From: Bacteroidota bacterium
GTDB taxonomy: Bacteria > Bacteroidota > Bacteroidia > Bacteroidales > JAAUTT01
Direction: 5' to 3'
NCBI GenBank assembly: GCA_023429135.1
Contig: JAEYWD010000106.1
Location: 1 to 64,000 of the forward strand
DNA: 64,000 nucleotides
Positions 28,408 through 37,844 of this stretch are shown here, one piece after another. Made by a program: the position numbers and the translations under genes. The first letter of the stretch is position 1. Each line of letters begins with the position of its first letter. A model generated the notes under the pieces. The model had not been told where the DNA came from. It did no database searches and was given only the letters and a program-made list of their open reading frames with translations.

Positions 28408-30447
28408 TTACATAATATTGAGCGGTATTGTAAACATAAATGAGCTTCCTTTCCCATATTCACTTTCGACCCATATTGTGCCGCCATGTTTTTCAACAAA
28501 GTCTTTACATAATAACAGGCCGAATCCGGTCCCTGGCTCACCTCCGGTTCCCGATGTCGAGCTTTTCTGTGTAAAATCGAATAGTTGAGACCTTTTATTT
28601 TCATCCATACCAATCCCATTATCTTTAACAGTAATGGTTGCCCAATTTCCCGAAGTTTCGGCAATAACAGTAATTAAGCCCCCCCAATTCGTGAATTTAA
28701 CTGCATTGGACAAGAGATTCCGCAAAATGGTTGTTAACATATTTTTGTCCGCGAAAAGACTAATTTCCTTTTGATTTAACCATTCTATCCTGATGCTTTT
28801 ATTTATTGCCGAAAGGTTAATGTTTTCAACTACTTCAGTACTTATTTCATTCAAATCAATACTTTGAGGTTCATAAGAAATTTTTCCCGACTGGGTTCTT
28901 GTCCATAAAAGGATATCCTCTAAAAGGTTATATGCCTTATGTGAATTAATATTTATGAGCTTAAGATGTTTTTCAATTTTATCAATATCATATCTTCTGA
29001 TATTTTCAACCAAAAGACTGGAGAAACCCAACAAAGCATTAAAAGGATTTTTTAAATCGTGTGCCAGAATCGAAATAAAAACATCCTTGTCGTTATTCAT
29101 TTTCTGAAGCTCTCTGTTTTGTTCCTGAATAGTAAACGAAGAATTAACATGATCGGTAATATCAATTGAATATCCTGCAAGCAGATTCTTATCGTCCAGC
29201 GTTATAGGAAACTTAATTGTGTCGTAAATTCTGTTGTTATATTTTTGCTCCACCCTGGTAATTTTACCACTCTGAACAACACACCAATCTTCTTCCATTA
29301 TCTGTTTGGCAAAATAGGGATCAAATAACTCGGCCACAGTTTTCCCTATCATCTCGGAAGCTTTAACTCCGACCATATTATGGTAATTATCACTCACATA
29401 AACAATTCTGCTTTCGACAGACGTTACTTTTTTAATAAAAGCATAAATAGGCGACTGCTTAATAAAAAGTGAGAGCAACTCATTGCTGTTTCTAAGCTCT
29501 TTTTCAGCAATTTTCTGATCAGTTATATCGCGCCAACACGATACCGAGTATAAAATTTTACCATCTTCATCTCTGACTGCTTCAGCGTTAAGACTAACGA
29601 CAATTTTGGTTCCATCCTTTTTAACTACAAGTAATTCCCTGTTTTTTGCTACGCCGGTCTGGAGAAATTGTTCAAAAGTTCCTTTCGCATAATCAATCAC
29701 TGATGCATCAATTAAATCAAAAACAGCTCTTCCAATAACTTCTTTCCTTGCATAGCCCAAAGTCCTGAGAAAAGTTTCATTACAATTAATTATAATTCCT
29801 TGAGTTGATATTGAGTAGTATAAATCGGGGGCTCTGTCGTAAAGAATTTTAAATTTTGCTTCATTCTCTTCGGCCCTTTTGCGTTCAACCTGATGATTTC
29901 TATAAAGATTTATTATTATAAAATACACGAAAACGGCCGAAAATACCGATGTAAATAATGTATCGGCTAAGCGTGAAAACTCCGAAGGATATTGAGTTAT
30001 CCAATGTGGAAAATAAAGTTCAATAAAATACTCCGCGAATAACAAAACAACAAATAAAAGAAGCAGATATTTTTTAAAATTATCAGGAACGATGATGATA
30101 GCCAACACCAATACAACGAAATTTGGGAAAAGATTTGGTCCGTTTATACCACCTCCTTTTATCCAGATAATAAATATGGCTACATACGAAATCAAAACAA
30201 CGGGCACAATCAAAGGCCTAATAATACCCTTTTTTTGACCTAACCAATAAGCTAAGAATAAAATAGCTGCAAGAATATAGCAAAGTGATATAATCAACAC
30301 CGATGGGACATAAATAATTGCAACCACGGAACCCAACAAGCATAACACAAAACCGAGAAGCAAAGAAGAAAAATACAACCTTACCTCAAGAGGAAGATTT
30401 TCATCGAAACGAAAAATACTTTTGATTTTGTCTAGTTCTTGCCTCAT
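28408..30447 (-). CDS. PAS domain-containing membrane sensor histidine kinase
   Basis: Orphan sensor kinase of 679 residues from the ATG at 30447; the frame runs 36 codons further without a better start. About six membrane helices (about 20-190) are followed by two clear PAS domains (about 215-330, starting near KILYDRAPDLYYSI, and about 335-450). Then come a HisKA box with the phospho-acceptor His463 in ILAHDLKNPFNALLGFSS and an ATPase domain with NLLSNAVKF, VKDNGIGM and GTGFGLLLC (N, G1 and G2 boxes). No response regulator is adjacent, and there is no receiver domain. The signal is unknown. Confidence 0.92.
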   Translation of the reverse strand: MRQELDKIKSIFRFDENLPLEVRLYFSSLLLGFVLCLLGSVVAIIYVPSVLIISLCYILAAILFLAYWLGQKKGIIRPLIVPVVLISYVAIFIIWIKGGGINGPNLFPNFVVLVLAIIIVPDNFKKYLLLLFVVLLFAEYFIELYFPHWITQYPSEFSRLADTLFTSVFSAVFVYFIIINLYRNHQVERKRAEENEAKFKILYDRAPDLYYSISTQGIIINCNETFLRTLGYARKEVIGRAVFDLIDASVIDYAKGTFEQFLQTGVAKNRELLVVKKDGTKIVVSLNAEAVRDEDGKILYSVSCWRDITDQKIAEKELRNSNELLSLFIKQSPIYAFIKKVTSVESRIVYVSDNYHNMVGVKASEMIGKTVAELFDPYFAKQIMEEDWCVVQSGKITRVEQKYNNRIYDTIKFPITLDDKNLLAGYSIDITDHVNSSFTIQEQNRELQKMNNDKDVFISILAHDLKNPFNALLGFSSLLVENIRRYDIDKIEKHLKLININSHKAYNLLEDILLWTRTQSGKISYEPQSIDLNEISTEVVENINLSAINKSIRIEWLNQKEISLFADKNMLTTILRNLLSNAVKFTNWGGLITVIAETSGNWATITVKDNGIGMDENKRSQLFDFTQKSSTSGTGGEPGTGFGLLLCKDFVEKHGGTIWVESEYGKGSSFMFTIPLNIM

Positions 30448-30748
30448 CCCTTTGATTCTCTCTCTAAAAACAATAACCTTGTGCGTAGATAATTTTAATA
30501 GCCTATCTAAAGTTAAAAAATATTCACAAACGATAATAATATGTGATGAAAACAACTTTTATAGGCAACAGCTATCAAATTGAATTAGCTGCATAATTCA
30601 TGATCAATGAGGTTAAGCCCTGAAATTTCTTGACTAATAATTCTGAATTTCATAAATTTATTCAGTTATTAGCCCCAGCATTTTGGTTTGTAAGAAAATG
30701 TTTTATTACGTTGGAGCCTGAGGACTAAATCTCTAAACAGCAGGTTCG

Positions 30749-31570
30749 ATGATCAAAAGGATATTCTTACCCGATCCGCGACTTTCGCCTTTTGTCTCCC
30801 ATTACATGCATCTCGAAATTAAAATCCGGGAAGCCGATAAGGATATTATATGTACTTTCCCAAATGGCACCTGCATGGTTAACATTATCTATTCTGATGA
30901 TCTGCCCGAATTTGTATTTAGCGATGGTTCAAGACTTAAAATCAGGAGCTTTCTCAGTGGAATCCTGACAAAGGCAGTCAAGATTGGCAACACCGGAACA
31001 TTTCGTTGCATCATGATCTATCTGACTCCGCTGGGAGCCTATCATTTATTCGAAATACCGCAATCCGAATACATCAATAGGTTTATCGACCCCGAATGGT
31101 TCGCTAAAGGATGGAACAACATGGTAGAAGAGGTTTGTCTTCATAATTCCGATGCCAGGAGAATTCAGATTATTGAAAGCTTTTTCAAATCCCGCCTGGT
31201 ATTATCAAACGAAAAACCGACTATTTACGATGCAATTGCCAACTACATAAACTTTGCAAAAGGAAGAATCAAACTTGATGAACTTATTCACAAATTCAAC
31301 ATTACTTCACGCACTATCGACCGGAACTTCTTCACTATTTCAGGACTTCCGCCAAAATCTTATGCCAACCTGGTACGACTGGAGATAGCTTACCAATTGC
31401 TGTTGTTCCATCAACAACTACAAATACAGGACGTAGTTTATTTGCTTGGATATTACGACCAACCACATTTAACGCGTGAATTCGCCAGTTATGCTGACAT
31501 TTCACCTGCTGAACTCAAATCAAATTCAAATAAAATACTGTTTCCGAAAATATTAATCCCCGACCATTAA
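30749..31570 (+). CDS. AraC family transcriptional regulator
   Basis: DNA-binding regulator of 273 residues. The N-terminal region resembles the DUF6597-type sensory domain found before AraC modules. The C-terminal AraC domain (about 165-260) has two helix-turn-helix units: LDELIHKFNITSRTIDRNF and IQDVVYLLGYYDQPHLTREF with SPAEL. The gene stands alone. The nearest genes downstream, a small secreted protein and a hydrolase, are candidate targets by position only. Confidence 0.88.
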   Translation: MIKRIFLPDPRLSPFVSHYMHLEIKIREADKDIICTFPNGTCMVNIIYSDDLPEFVFSDGSRLKIRSFLSGILTKAVKIGNTGTFRCIMIYLTPLGAYHLFEIPQSEYINRFIDPEWFAKGWNNMVEEVCLHNSDARRIQIIESFFKSRLVLSNEKPTIYDAIANYINFAKGRIKLDELIHKFNITSRTIDRNFFTISGLPPKSYANLVRLEIAYQLLLFHQQLQIQDVVYLLGYYDQPHLTREFASYADISPAELKSNSNKILFPKILIPDH

Positions 31571-31783
31571 TTCTTTTTTTGTCTTTTTTTTACAATACAT
31601 TCTATTCAGGTGAGCCTAATTTTAAAGAATATTAAACTCAAAATTTTTGGGCCCCAAACAAATAAAGTAACAAAAAGCCACCGCACGCCGGTTGGAAAAG
31701 TTATAATTCGGGACGAAAACATCTCGTTTCTCGTCCCCCGAAAACGATGGCCTTACTTCTGAAGAACTTCATATAAAAGTACC

Positions 31784-32221
31784 ATGAGAAATTTAATAAT
31801 CAGAAAGTTGGGATTAGCAGCGATTTGTATAGCTTTTGGGTTAATAACCAATGCTCAGATAGGCTCAGATGATGGATTAATCATGAAATCAGAAATGAAC
31901 AAGATGGCCTTTGGCGAATTTAACGACAGCAATTATGACTTCAATTATGCGCTCATAGTTGCAAGACCTCATATGCCGGTTTTGATTTCTACCGATACAA
32001 AAAACAAGCATCTAAAAATTGAGGTTAATCAGCCGGATAAAGATCAATTGTCAATTATCATAAGCGATAATCAAAACAACAACATCATTAAAAGGGATTG
32101 TAAATGTAAATCCAGTATCAGAATAGGACTTAACAAGGTTAAATGCGACACCTTCAAGGTGAATATCTACCATATTGAAGGGGGATTTCTGCTTGCATCG
32201 CAGGAAATCAGAAAACATTAA
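31784..32221 (+). CDS. Small secreted protein of unknown function
   Basis: Protein of 145 residues with a clear signal peptide (IRKLGLAAICIAFGLITNAQ, cleavage near residue 25). The remainder is mixed alpha/beta with a CKCK motif and a third Cys near residue 121. The C-terminal LNKVKCDTFKVNIYHIEGGF is beta-rich but does not match a T9SS sorting domain closely. No family is recognised. It lies 39 bp upstream of the phosphatase-fold gene in the same direction and may be cotranscribed. Confidence 0.65.
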   Translation: MRNLIIRKLGLAAICIAFGLITNAQIGSDDGLIMKSEMNKMAFGEFNDSNYDFNYALIVARPHMPVLISTDTKNKHLKIEVNQPDKDQLSIIISDNQNNNIIKRDCKCKSSIRIGLNKVKCDTFKVNIYHIEGGFLLASQEIRKH

Positions 32222-32260
32222 ACCACAACAGAATTTTCGCCATTATTAATTACATATTTT

Positions 32261-33247
32261 ATGGAACCAAAAATTAGAATTGCAACTTTCAATCTTGAAA
32301 ATCTGGACGATCTTCCGGAAGAACACTACACACTCGATGAGCGTATAGCTCTGATGAGGCCACAAATGGAAAGGCTTAAAGCCGACGTTTTATGTCTACA
32401 GGAAGTAAATGGACAAGAAGAGTTAAATCACCCCAGGAGGTTAATAGCGCTTCAAAAACTTCTGAAAGGTACTATCTACGAAAACTACAACATGTGTAAC
32501 ACTACAATCGAAAACGGAAATGAAGTTTACGATGAGCGAAACCTTGTTATCCTGAGTCATTTCGATATTTTGGAATCGCACCAATACAAATGCAATTTCA
32601 TTAAGGCACCGCAGTACCAAAAAGTTACTGCTATTCCCCCTGAAACCCAGGCCAAAGCCATAGAATGGGAACGTCCAATGCTTTATGCCAAAATCCGTCT
32701 GCCTAATTCTGAAATTCTGCATGTAATTAACCTCCACCTTAAATCGAAAATCCCAACCAATATCCCCGGGCAAAAGAAAGACTATTACACCTGGAAAACA
32801 GCAACGGGCTGGGCCGAAGGTTATTTCCTTTCTTCGATGAAACGGGTTGGACAAGCTTTGGAGGCCAGGGTATTTATCGATAAAATTATGAACGAAAACC
32901 GCAATCCGTATATACTTGTTTGTGGCGATTTTAATGCCGAAAGCGACGATGTACCGGTAATGGCTATAAGGGGCGATGTTGAAAATACTGGTAATAAAGA
33001 TTTGGCAAACAGGGTACTTGTACCATGCGAAAATTCTATACCAGCCTCATCGCGTTACACATTGTTGCATCATGGTAAGGGAGAAATGATAGACCATCTG
33101 CTTGTAACGCGCAACTTCCTGAAATATTTGGTAGGATCGGAAATACATAATGAGATTCTACATGACGAATCCATTGCTTTTGCTACTGATAAATATTATC
33201 CCGAATCGGACCACGCTCCGATTGTAACGGAGTTTATGATGGAATGA
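32261..33247 (+). CDS. Endonuclease/exonuclease/phosphatase family protein
   Basis: Protein of 328 residues with the DNase I-like fold. RIATFNLENLDD (metal-site Asn), LCLQEVNG (metal-binding Glu), VINLHLKSK (catalytic His), VCGDFNAES (Asp/Asn pair) and SDHAPIV (terminal Asp-His) appear in the expected order. There is no signal peptide, so it acts in the cytoplasm. The family cleaves nucleic acids or phosphoesters; which one cannot be told. It ends at a strong terminator. Confidence 0.9.
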   Translation: MEPKIRIATFNLENLDDLPEEHYTLDERIALMRPQMERLKADVLCLQEVNGQEELNHPRRLIALQKLLKGTIYENYNMCNTTIENGNEVYDERNLVILSHFDILESHQYKCNFIKAPQYQKVTAIPPETQAKAIEWERPMLYAKIRLPNSEILHVINLHLKSKIPTNIPGQKKDYYTWKTATGWAEGYFLSSMKRVGQALEARVFIDKIMNENRNPYILVCGDFNAESDDVPVMAIRGDVENTGNKDLANRVLVPCENSIPASSRYTLLHHGKGEMIDHLLVTRNFLKYLVGSEIHNEILHDESIAFATDKYYPESDHAPIVTEFMME

Positions 33248-33269
33248 AAATTTTGATATTCTGAAGCAA

Positions 33270-33317
33270 AAAGAGAGTCACAGAAATTTAACTTTTTCGT
33301 GACTCTCTTTATTTTTT
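33270..33317 (+). terminator. Intrinsic terminator after the EEP-family gene
   Basis: A perfect 12-bp stem, AAAGAGAGTCAC (33270-33281) with GTGACTCTCTTT (33299-33310), followed by ATTTTTTC. Confidence 0.92.
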
Positions 33318-33376
33318 CAAGTATTGTATAAATTATTTTTAAACCAGACGTTTAGTACCGACTCTTAGCCGTATTG

Positions 33377-33403
33377 GCCATGGACTATCGACTATGGACT
33401 AAT
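33377..33403. repeat. Copy of the CCATGGACTATCGACTATGGACTAA repeat
   Basis: CCATGGACTATCGACTATGG is nearly palindromic and shares its words with the repeats near 2465, 2791, 3074, 10038 and 10208. It lies between two convergent genes. Confidence 0.6.
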
Positions 33404-33410
33404 TATACTT

Positions 33411-34370
33411 TTACACCACAATCACAATCTTACCTTTATGTTTACCCGAACCATAATATTTAAAAGCCTCCTGAATATTTTCCAAATTATAACTCCGATC
33501 AATAGCTGTTTTTATTTTACCTGTTTTAATAAGATTCAGAATTAAATCAAGGTCCTTATTGGGCCTATGAACCACAATACCAAGTGTTTTATTCCGATTT
33601 TTAAAAATACCAATTAACGCTACTTTCAAAATTGTGGGAACTTTACCACCAATAACTGCGAGAACACCGTTTTCCTGTAAAGCTCTTTTGTATGCAGTAA
33701 GCGACCGGCTTGCAACAACATCGATAATACGATCGTATTTTTTCCCCGATTTCACAAAATCGATAATTTGATATTCCATGACATAATCGGCCCCTAATGC
33801 GATCATCATCTCAAGTTTTTCGCCACTATCCACGGCTGTAACTTCTGCGCCCATCAGCTTTGCCATCTGAATGGCAAAAGCTCCTACGCCACCACCACCG
33901 CCATTAATAAGCACCCTTTCGCCTGGCTGAACGGCTCTTTTTAAATTTAGCCCCTGCCATGCAAGAATCGCAGCCTGTGGGACTGAGGCAGTCTGTTCAA
34001 AGCTTAAAGAGGAAGGTTTTAACACCAGATCCTTTTCCCGGGCACAGGTAAACTCAGCAAACGCCCCCATAAGTGCTTCGCTCATATCGCCAACCACTTC
34101 GTCACCAGGCTTAAATTTTGTCACATCCTTTCCTACGGCCTCTACAATACCCGCAACGTCGAAACCCAGAATTTTATTTTTCGGTTTAAATAATCCTGAA
34201 AGTAAACGGTATATTTTAGGTTCGCCGGTAATCAAATCCCAATCCCACGAATTAATTGATGAAGCTTTGACCTTTATCAGCAATTCATCGTTAGCAGGAA
34301 CAGGTTGACCGACATTCTCCAATCGCAGAACATCGGGCGAGCCATAGGTTTCGTAAACAATTGCTTTCAT
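33411..34370 (-). CDS. NAD(P)-dependent alcohol dehydrogenase/quinone reductase-like MDR protein
   Basis: Medium-chain dehydrogenase/reductase of 319 residues. A GroES-like N-terminal half starts with MKAIVYETYGSPDVL. The Rossmann half has INGGGGGVGAFAIQMAK as cofactor loop and ALGADYVMEY. The Cys/His zinc ligands of true alcohol dehydrogenases are missing, so it belongs with zinc-free quinone oxidoreductase or enoyl-reductase types and probably uses NADPH. It starts 7 bp after the DUF4395 gene, so the two are likely cotranscribed. The substrate is unknown. Confidence 0.88.
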   Translation of the reverse strand: MKAIVYETYGSPDVLRLENVGQPVPANDELLIKVKASSINSWDWDLITGEPKIYRLLSGLFKPKNKILGFDVAGIVEAVGKDVTKFKPGDEVVGDMSEALMGAFAEFTCAREKDLVLKPSSLSFEQTASVPQAAILAWQGLNLKRAVQPGERVLINGGGGGVGAFAIQMAKLMGAEVTAVDSGEKLEMMIALGADYVMEYQIIDFVKSGKKYDRIIDVVASRSLTAYKRALQENGVLAVIGGKVPTILKVALIGIFKNRNKTLGIVVHRPNKDLDLILNLIKTGKIKTAIDRSYNLENIQEAFKYYGSGKHKGKIVIVV

Positions 34371-34377
34371 AGGCGAT

Positions 34378-35028
34378 TTACGATTTCAGGATCTCCCAGA
34401 GTTCACGGGGCTTTATGCTAAAATAATCGTTAAACAAATAAGCCATGAATACAGTAAACCCAATAAAAAACAGAATAATAAGTAACTGCATCCAGGAAGT
34501 TTTTTGAATATCCTGCTTTGCTTTAACATCGCAAATTTCGCCAGGACAGTACTGGGCCTTCTTTTTATAGAACCAGCCGTAAAACAGGCATCCGAGGCAA
34601 ATTCCGAATACCGATTCAAAAAACAAAAAGATAAGGCAGATTAAACACACAAGCCCGGTAATGATACTATATGAATTAACTACTACCATCAAAATAAACA
34701 TGGTGGCCGAAAGTGCAACACCTATTATCCATGCAAATTTTTTCTGAGCCGCTCCGACGTACTCAGGGTTTTGCCGCGAAACAATTAACCGGCCAATAAC
34801 GAGTGTTGGAGCATATTTTGGATTGATAAACACACGAATAATAAAATCGACCAAAAACAATGTAATTACGTATTTTATCATTACGAAATTACCTTTGTAA
34901 ATAATCTGCATAAGAGAGAGAAAAGTGAAGAAAAACAGAATACCAGCAGAAGCTCTGATTTCGCGTTCGTTTAAAACCGGGATATCGTAACCCTGAACGG
35001 TTTCACCGAATTTTATTAATTTTCCCAT
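34378..35028 (-). CDS. DUF4395 family membrane protein
   Basis: Protein of 216 residues with about five membrane helices. FGICLGCLFYGWFYKK and the following YCPGEICD place four Cys near the membrane, the hallmark of the DUF4395 family, which is often found with thiol or sulfur-transfer proteins. A final helix (about 176-198) ends the protein. It is the first gene of a pair with the MDR oxidoreductase. The role is unknown, although the paired Cys suggest redox or sulfur handling. Confidence 0.82.
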   Translation of the reverse strand: MGKLIKFGETVQGYDIPVLNEREIRASAGILFFFTFLSLMQIIYKGNFVMIKYVITLFLVDFIIRVFINPKYAPTLVIGRLIVSRQNPEYVGAAQKKFAWIIGVALSATMFILMVVVNSYSIITGLVCLICLIFLFFESVFGICLGCLFYGWFYKKKAQYCPGEICDVKAKQDIQKTSWMQLLIILFFIGFTVFMAYLFNDYFSIKPRELWEILKS

Positions 35029-35208
35029 TTTTGAAAGAGTTTAGTATTTAAATAATCAAGAAATTACTGACAAATCTGGCAGAATTCCAATTTTAATTCA
35101 CTACCAGCTAAAAAATGGCTCTCACGCAGGAATCGCAAATTCAACCGAAATAAATATGCTGTTATGCAGGTGTTTAACCCTATCGTCCTGATAGATCTGT
35201 GGACAAAT

Positions 35209-35457
35209 TTACTTTTCATGATTGTCCTCAAGATTGAAAGTAAATACCTCCTCGAGTGAAGTATTAAATACATGGGCAATGCGAAATGCCAGTTCCAGTG
35301 TAGGAAAATACTTTCCATTTTCAATGGCAACAATAGTTTGGCGTGTAACCCCGGTTTTATCGGCCAGATCCTGCTGTGTCATTTCTCCGGCATTAAACCG
35401 CAATTTTCTGATGTTATTTGAAATTGTACATTTAGCAATATTATTACTCTTGCCCAT
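35209..35457 (-). CDS. XRE-type transcriptional regulator
   Basis: Small repressor-like protein of 82 residues. The helix-turn-helix is TQQDLADKTGVTRQTIVAIE, followed by NGKYFPTLELAFRIAHVF and the SLEEVF ending that is typical of this short XRE group. Its ATG begins 1 bp after the stop of the membrane-protein gene, so translation is coupled. The pair is a common arrangement in which the regulator controls its own operon. The palindrome upstream of the operon is the likely binding site. Confidence 0.9.
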   Translation of the reverse strand: MGKSNNIAKCTISNNIRKLRFNAGEMTQQDLADKTGVTRQTIVAIENGKYFPTLELAFRIAHVFNTSLEEVFTFNLEDNHEK

Positions 35458-35458
35458 A

Positions 35459-35905
35459 TCAGAATCCCCTCCGGTAGTAATAAAGTTTTGTAATTTCAGA
35501 GGTTATGGAAGCTACAAAACCTGAGTATATAAGTGTAACAAACATTACCCAGGGCTGCATACCCATTGCCTGTGAAGCCATTGCCAGCAAAAAGCCCAGA
35601 ATAAAGATCCAGTGCGAAATCCTGATGGTTTTCAATTCGATTAATTTGTCACGTTCATCAGTAAGATCCGAAATTTCTTCCTTTGTCACAATTTTATTGA
35701 TTATTGCAAAAATGATATGAATTACAATCTGAGCAACAATACTTACCGGGATGAGAATCAGAAAAGCCTTCCCCCAGAATTTAAAATCATTAATAATTGT
35801 CGGGTCAACCGAAAAATATCTGGAATAGACATACCAGGAATATAGTCCCAATATCAGGACTGAACTGATAATTGAAACTATTATTTCTTTTTCTTTCTGA
35901 TACAT
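35459..35905 (-). CDS. Four-helix membrane protein paired with the XRE regulator (DUF2178-like)
   Basis: Protein of 148 residues with four membrane helices (about 8-28, 43-68, 95-115 and 118-138). A cytoplasmic loop reads DLTDERDKLIELKT, the DERD motif typical of DUF2178-like partners of small XRE regulators. Its start has a strong Shine-Dalgarno AAGGAGGT 6 bp upstream, which is unusual in Bacteroidota. It is the first gene of the operon with the XRE regulator. The function is unknown. Confidence 0.78.
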   Translation of the reverse strand: MYQKEKEIIVSIISSVLILGLYSWYVYSRYFSVDPTIINDFKFWGKAFLILIPVSIVAQIVIHIIFAIINKIVTKEEISDLTDERDKLIELKTIRISHWIFILGFLLAMASQAMGMQPWVMFVTLIYSGFVASITSEITKLYYYRRGF

Positions 35906-35915
35906 AAATTACCTC

Positions 35916-35996
35916 CTTGTCGATTAATACATATTGTAAATTAATATCGACACAAAGATAAATAAATTTTACTTAATGTAAAATATTTTTTACATT
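35916..35996 (-). promoter_or_regulatory. Promoter, operator and strong RBS of the XRE operon
   Basis: Read on the minus strand, a perfect inverted repeat AATGTAAAA-N4-TTTTACATT (35975-35996) lies about 15 bases before a consensus -7 box TATCTTTG (35953-35960), so it overlaps the -33 region. A second repeat, TGTCGAT-A-TTAAT with ATTAATCGACA (35919-35953), lies between promoter and gene. The site closest to -33 is the best candidate for the XRE repressor. Confidence 0.6.
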
Positions 35997-36015
35997 CAAA
36001 GTGTAACATTCATAA

Positions 36016-36495
36016 TTATCTGTTATTGATAGCTTCAGGATTCAGGTCGTGGTTCATCAACCGGAACTCCTTCATTTTCTCAAAAAAAGGATTGGCCATT
36101 GCATAATTGCACCAGGGATCGATACTTAGTCCTCCACGCGGAAGAAATTTTCCCCAGACCTCGATGTAACGAGGCTGAAGTAAAGAAACCAGATCGTTCA
36201 TAATCTTATTTACGCAATCTTCATGAAAATCGCCATGATTACGGTAACTGAATAAATACAACTTCAGACTCTTGCTTTCAACAATTTTTCGGTCGGGGAT
36301 ATAACTTATATAAATAGTAGCAAAATCGGGCTGACCGGTTATCGGGCACAAACTGGTAAATTCGGGGCAATTGAATTTAACCCAGTAATTACTACCAGGA
36401 TGATGATTCTCCACCGCTTCGAGAACCGATGGATCGTAATCGTGCGGGTACTCTACTTTCTTTCCAAGGTTTTTGGATTCTATTCTTTCATTCAT
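36016..36495 (-). CDS. queF: NADPH-dependent 7-cyano-7-deazaguanine reductase QueF
   Basis: QueF reduces the nitrile of preQ0 to the amine preQ1, a step of queuosine synthesis. The 159 residues are the short, unimodular type. FTSLCPITGQPDFATIYI holds the catalytic Cys and the Asp that follows it. ESKSLKLYLFSYRNHGDFHED is the QueF motif with substrate- and NADPH-contacting residues. I start it at ATG 36495; a TTG three codons upstream is less likely. It is the last gene of the yhhQ-queC-queF operon, 12 bp after queC. Confidence 0.95.
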   Translation of the reverse strand: MNERIESKNLGKKVEYPHDYDPSVLEAVENHHPGSNYWVKFNCPEFTSLCPITGQPDFATIYISYIPDRKIVESKSLKLYLFSYRNHGDFHEDCVNKIMNDLVSLLQPRYIEVWGKFLPRGGLSIDPWCNYAMANPFFEKMKEFRLMNHDLNPEAINNR

Positions 36496-36507
36496 AGTTT
36501 TCAATTT

Positions 36508-37167
36508 TTAATATTCAAATCTTCCACTTCTGTACTCCTTCAACCCTGTAGCCCTAAGCTCACAGGAGGGACACAGGCCACATCCTTTGCCGGGAATCCC
36601 TTCATAACATGTAACCGTTTGCTCGGCTATTATATTAAAAACGCCCAGTTCATCGGCCATCATCCAGGTTTGGCTTTTGGTAAGATACATCAGCGGTGTA
36701 TGAATCTTAAATTCATAATCCATTGCCAGACTTAAGGTAGTGTTTGCCGATTGGATAAAATTATCGCGGCAATCGGGATAACCACTGTAATCAGTTTGAC
36801 TAACCCCTGTAACCAGATTTCTTATTCCTTTACTTTTTGCATATATCGCGGCAAAAGTGAGGAACAGAAGATTCCGGCCTTCTACAAGGGTATTTGGAGT
36901 TCCACTGTCCGATTGTTTTTCTATAGCTTTTCCATGCCGGGTGAGAGAATTATCGGTTATACTGTTCAGCAAAGGCAGCTCCATTACCTGGAGTAGAACT
37001 TTAGCCATTGAAGCAATAGAAGCTGCTGCATCAAGTTCTCTTACATGACGTTGCCCGTAATTAAAAGCAACGGCTTCAGTATGCGTAAAATTCCGTAATG
37101 CCCAAAACAGACATGTTGTAGAATCCTGACCTCCCGAGAAAACAACAAGGGCTTTGTCTCCAATCAT
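36508..37167 (-). CDS. queC: 7-cyano-7-deazaguanine synthase QueC
   Basis: QueC is an N-type ATP pyrophosphatase that makes preQ0 from carboxydeazaguanine and ammonia. The 219 residues begin with the PP-loop VVFSGGQDSTTCLFWAL and carry a zinc site in CYEGIPGKGCGLCPSC near the C terminus. YSGYPDCRDNFI is also typical. The start overlaps the stop of yhhQ as ATGA, so translation is coupled. Confidence 0.96.
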   Translation of the reverse strand: MIGDKALVVFSGGQDSTTCLFWALRNFTHTEAVAFNYGQRHVRELDAAASIASMAKVLLQVMELPLLNSITDNSLTRHGKAIEKQSDSGTPNTLVEGRNLLFLTFAAIYAKSKGIRNLVTGVSQTDYSGYPDCRDNFIQSANTTLSLAMDYEFKIHTPLMYLTKSQTWMMADELGVFNIIAEQTVTCYEGIPGKGCGLCPSCELRATGLKEYRSGRFEY

Positions 37168-37844
37168 AGCTGGGCAAGTTTAAAAGGATTGTAGGAAATT
37201 CCTTCATCGTAGGCATCTTCACCTTCGAATTTCCTAACGGTTTTCACAACCTGGATGGTGAGAGGAAGGATAATAATCTCATACAAAGTTTTAAGTGCAA
37301 TCTGAACAAGTATCATCTGCTGTAAAACCGGAAAAGGAACAACCCCGGCAAATGCAATGGTGATAAACAAAACAGAATCCACACCTTCGCCAAAAATAGT
37401 GGAGACAATGGCCCGCATGGAGAAATGACGACCCTTTGAGCTTACTTTCATTTTGCTCATTACCATCGAGTTTATAAACGACCCTGCCAGATAAGCGATA
37501 AGGGAACTCACTGCCAACCGGGGCGTACTTTGCAAAACCTCAGCAAACCCGGCCTGTCCCTGCCAGAAACCTGCTGCCGGCATAGCAACTGAAACCGAAT
37601 AAATCAATATCGCGATAAGATTCATTAAAAAGCCGCACCAAATTATAAACCGGGCTTTTCGGTATCCCCATATTTCAGAAATCACATCGTTGATAATGTA
37701 CGATAACGGAAAAACAATTATGCCGGCAGTAACAGTCCATTGACCTAACTGGATAAGCTTTACCGATACAATGTTTGAAATTAATAAACAGGTGGTAAAA
37801 AGAATTGCAAAAAAAACGTAAAGAGGTGAAATTGAATGTTTCAT
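37164..37844 (-). CDS. yhhQ: Queuosine precursor transporter (VUT family, YhhQ-like)
   Basis: Membrane protein of 226 residues with about six helices. LSYIINDVISEIWGYRKAR is the signature of the VUT/YhhQ family, and STIFGEGVDSVLFITIAFAG is its second conserved block. YhhQ imports preQ0 or preQ1. Its place as the first gene before queC and queF supports this role, and the cell seems able both to import and to make the precursor. The upstream promoter has a consensus -7 box. Confidence 0.93.
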   Translation of the reverse strand: MKHSISPLYVFFAILFTTCLLISNIVSVKLIQLGQWTVTAGIIVFPLSYIINDVISEIWGYRKARFIIWCGFLMNLIAILIYSVSVAMPAAGFWQGQAGFAEVLQSTPRLAVSSLIAYLAGSFINSMVMSKMKVSSKGRHFSMRAIVSTIFGEGVDSVLFITIAFAGVVPFPVLQQMILVQIALKTLYEIIILPLTIQVVKTVRKFEGEDAYDEGISYNPFKLAQL

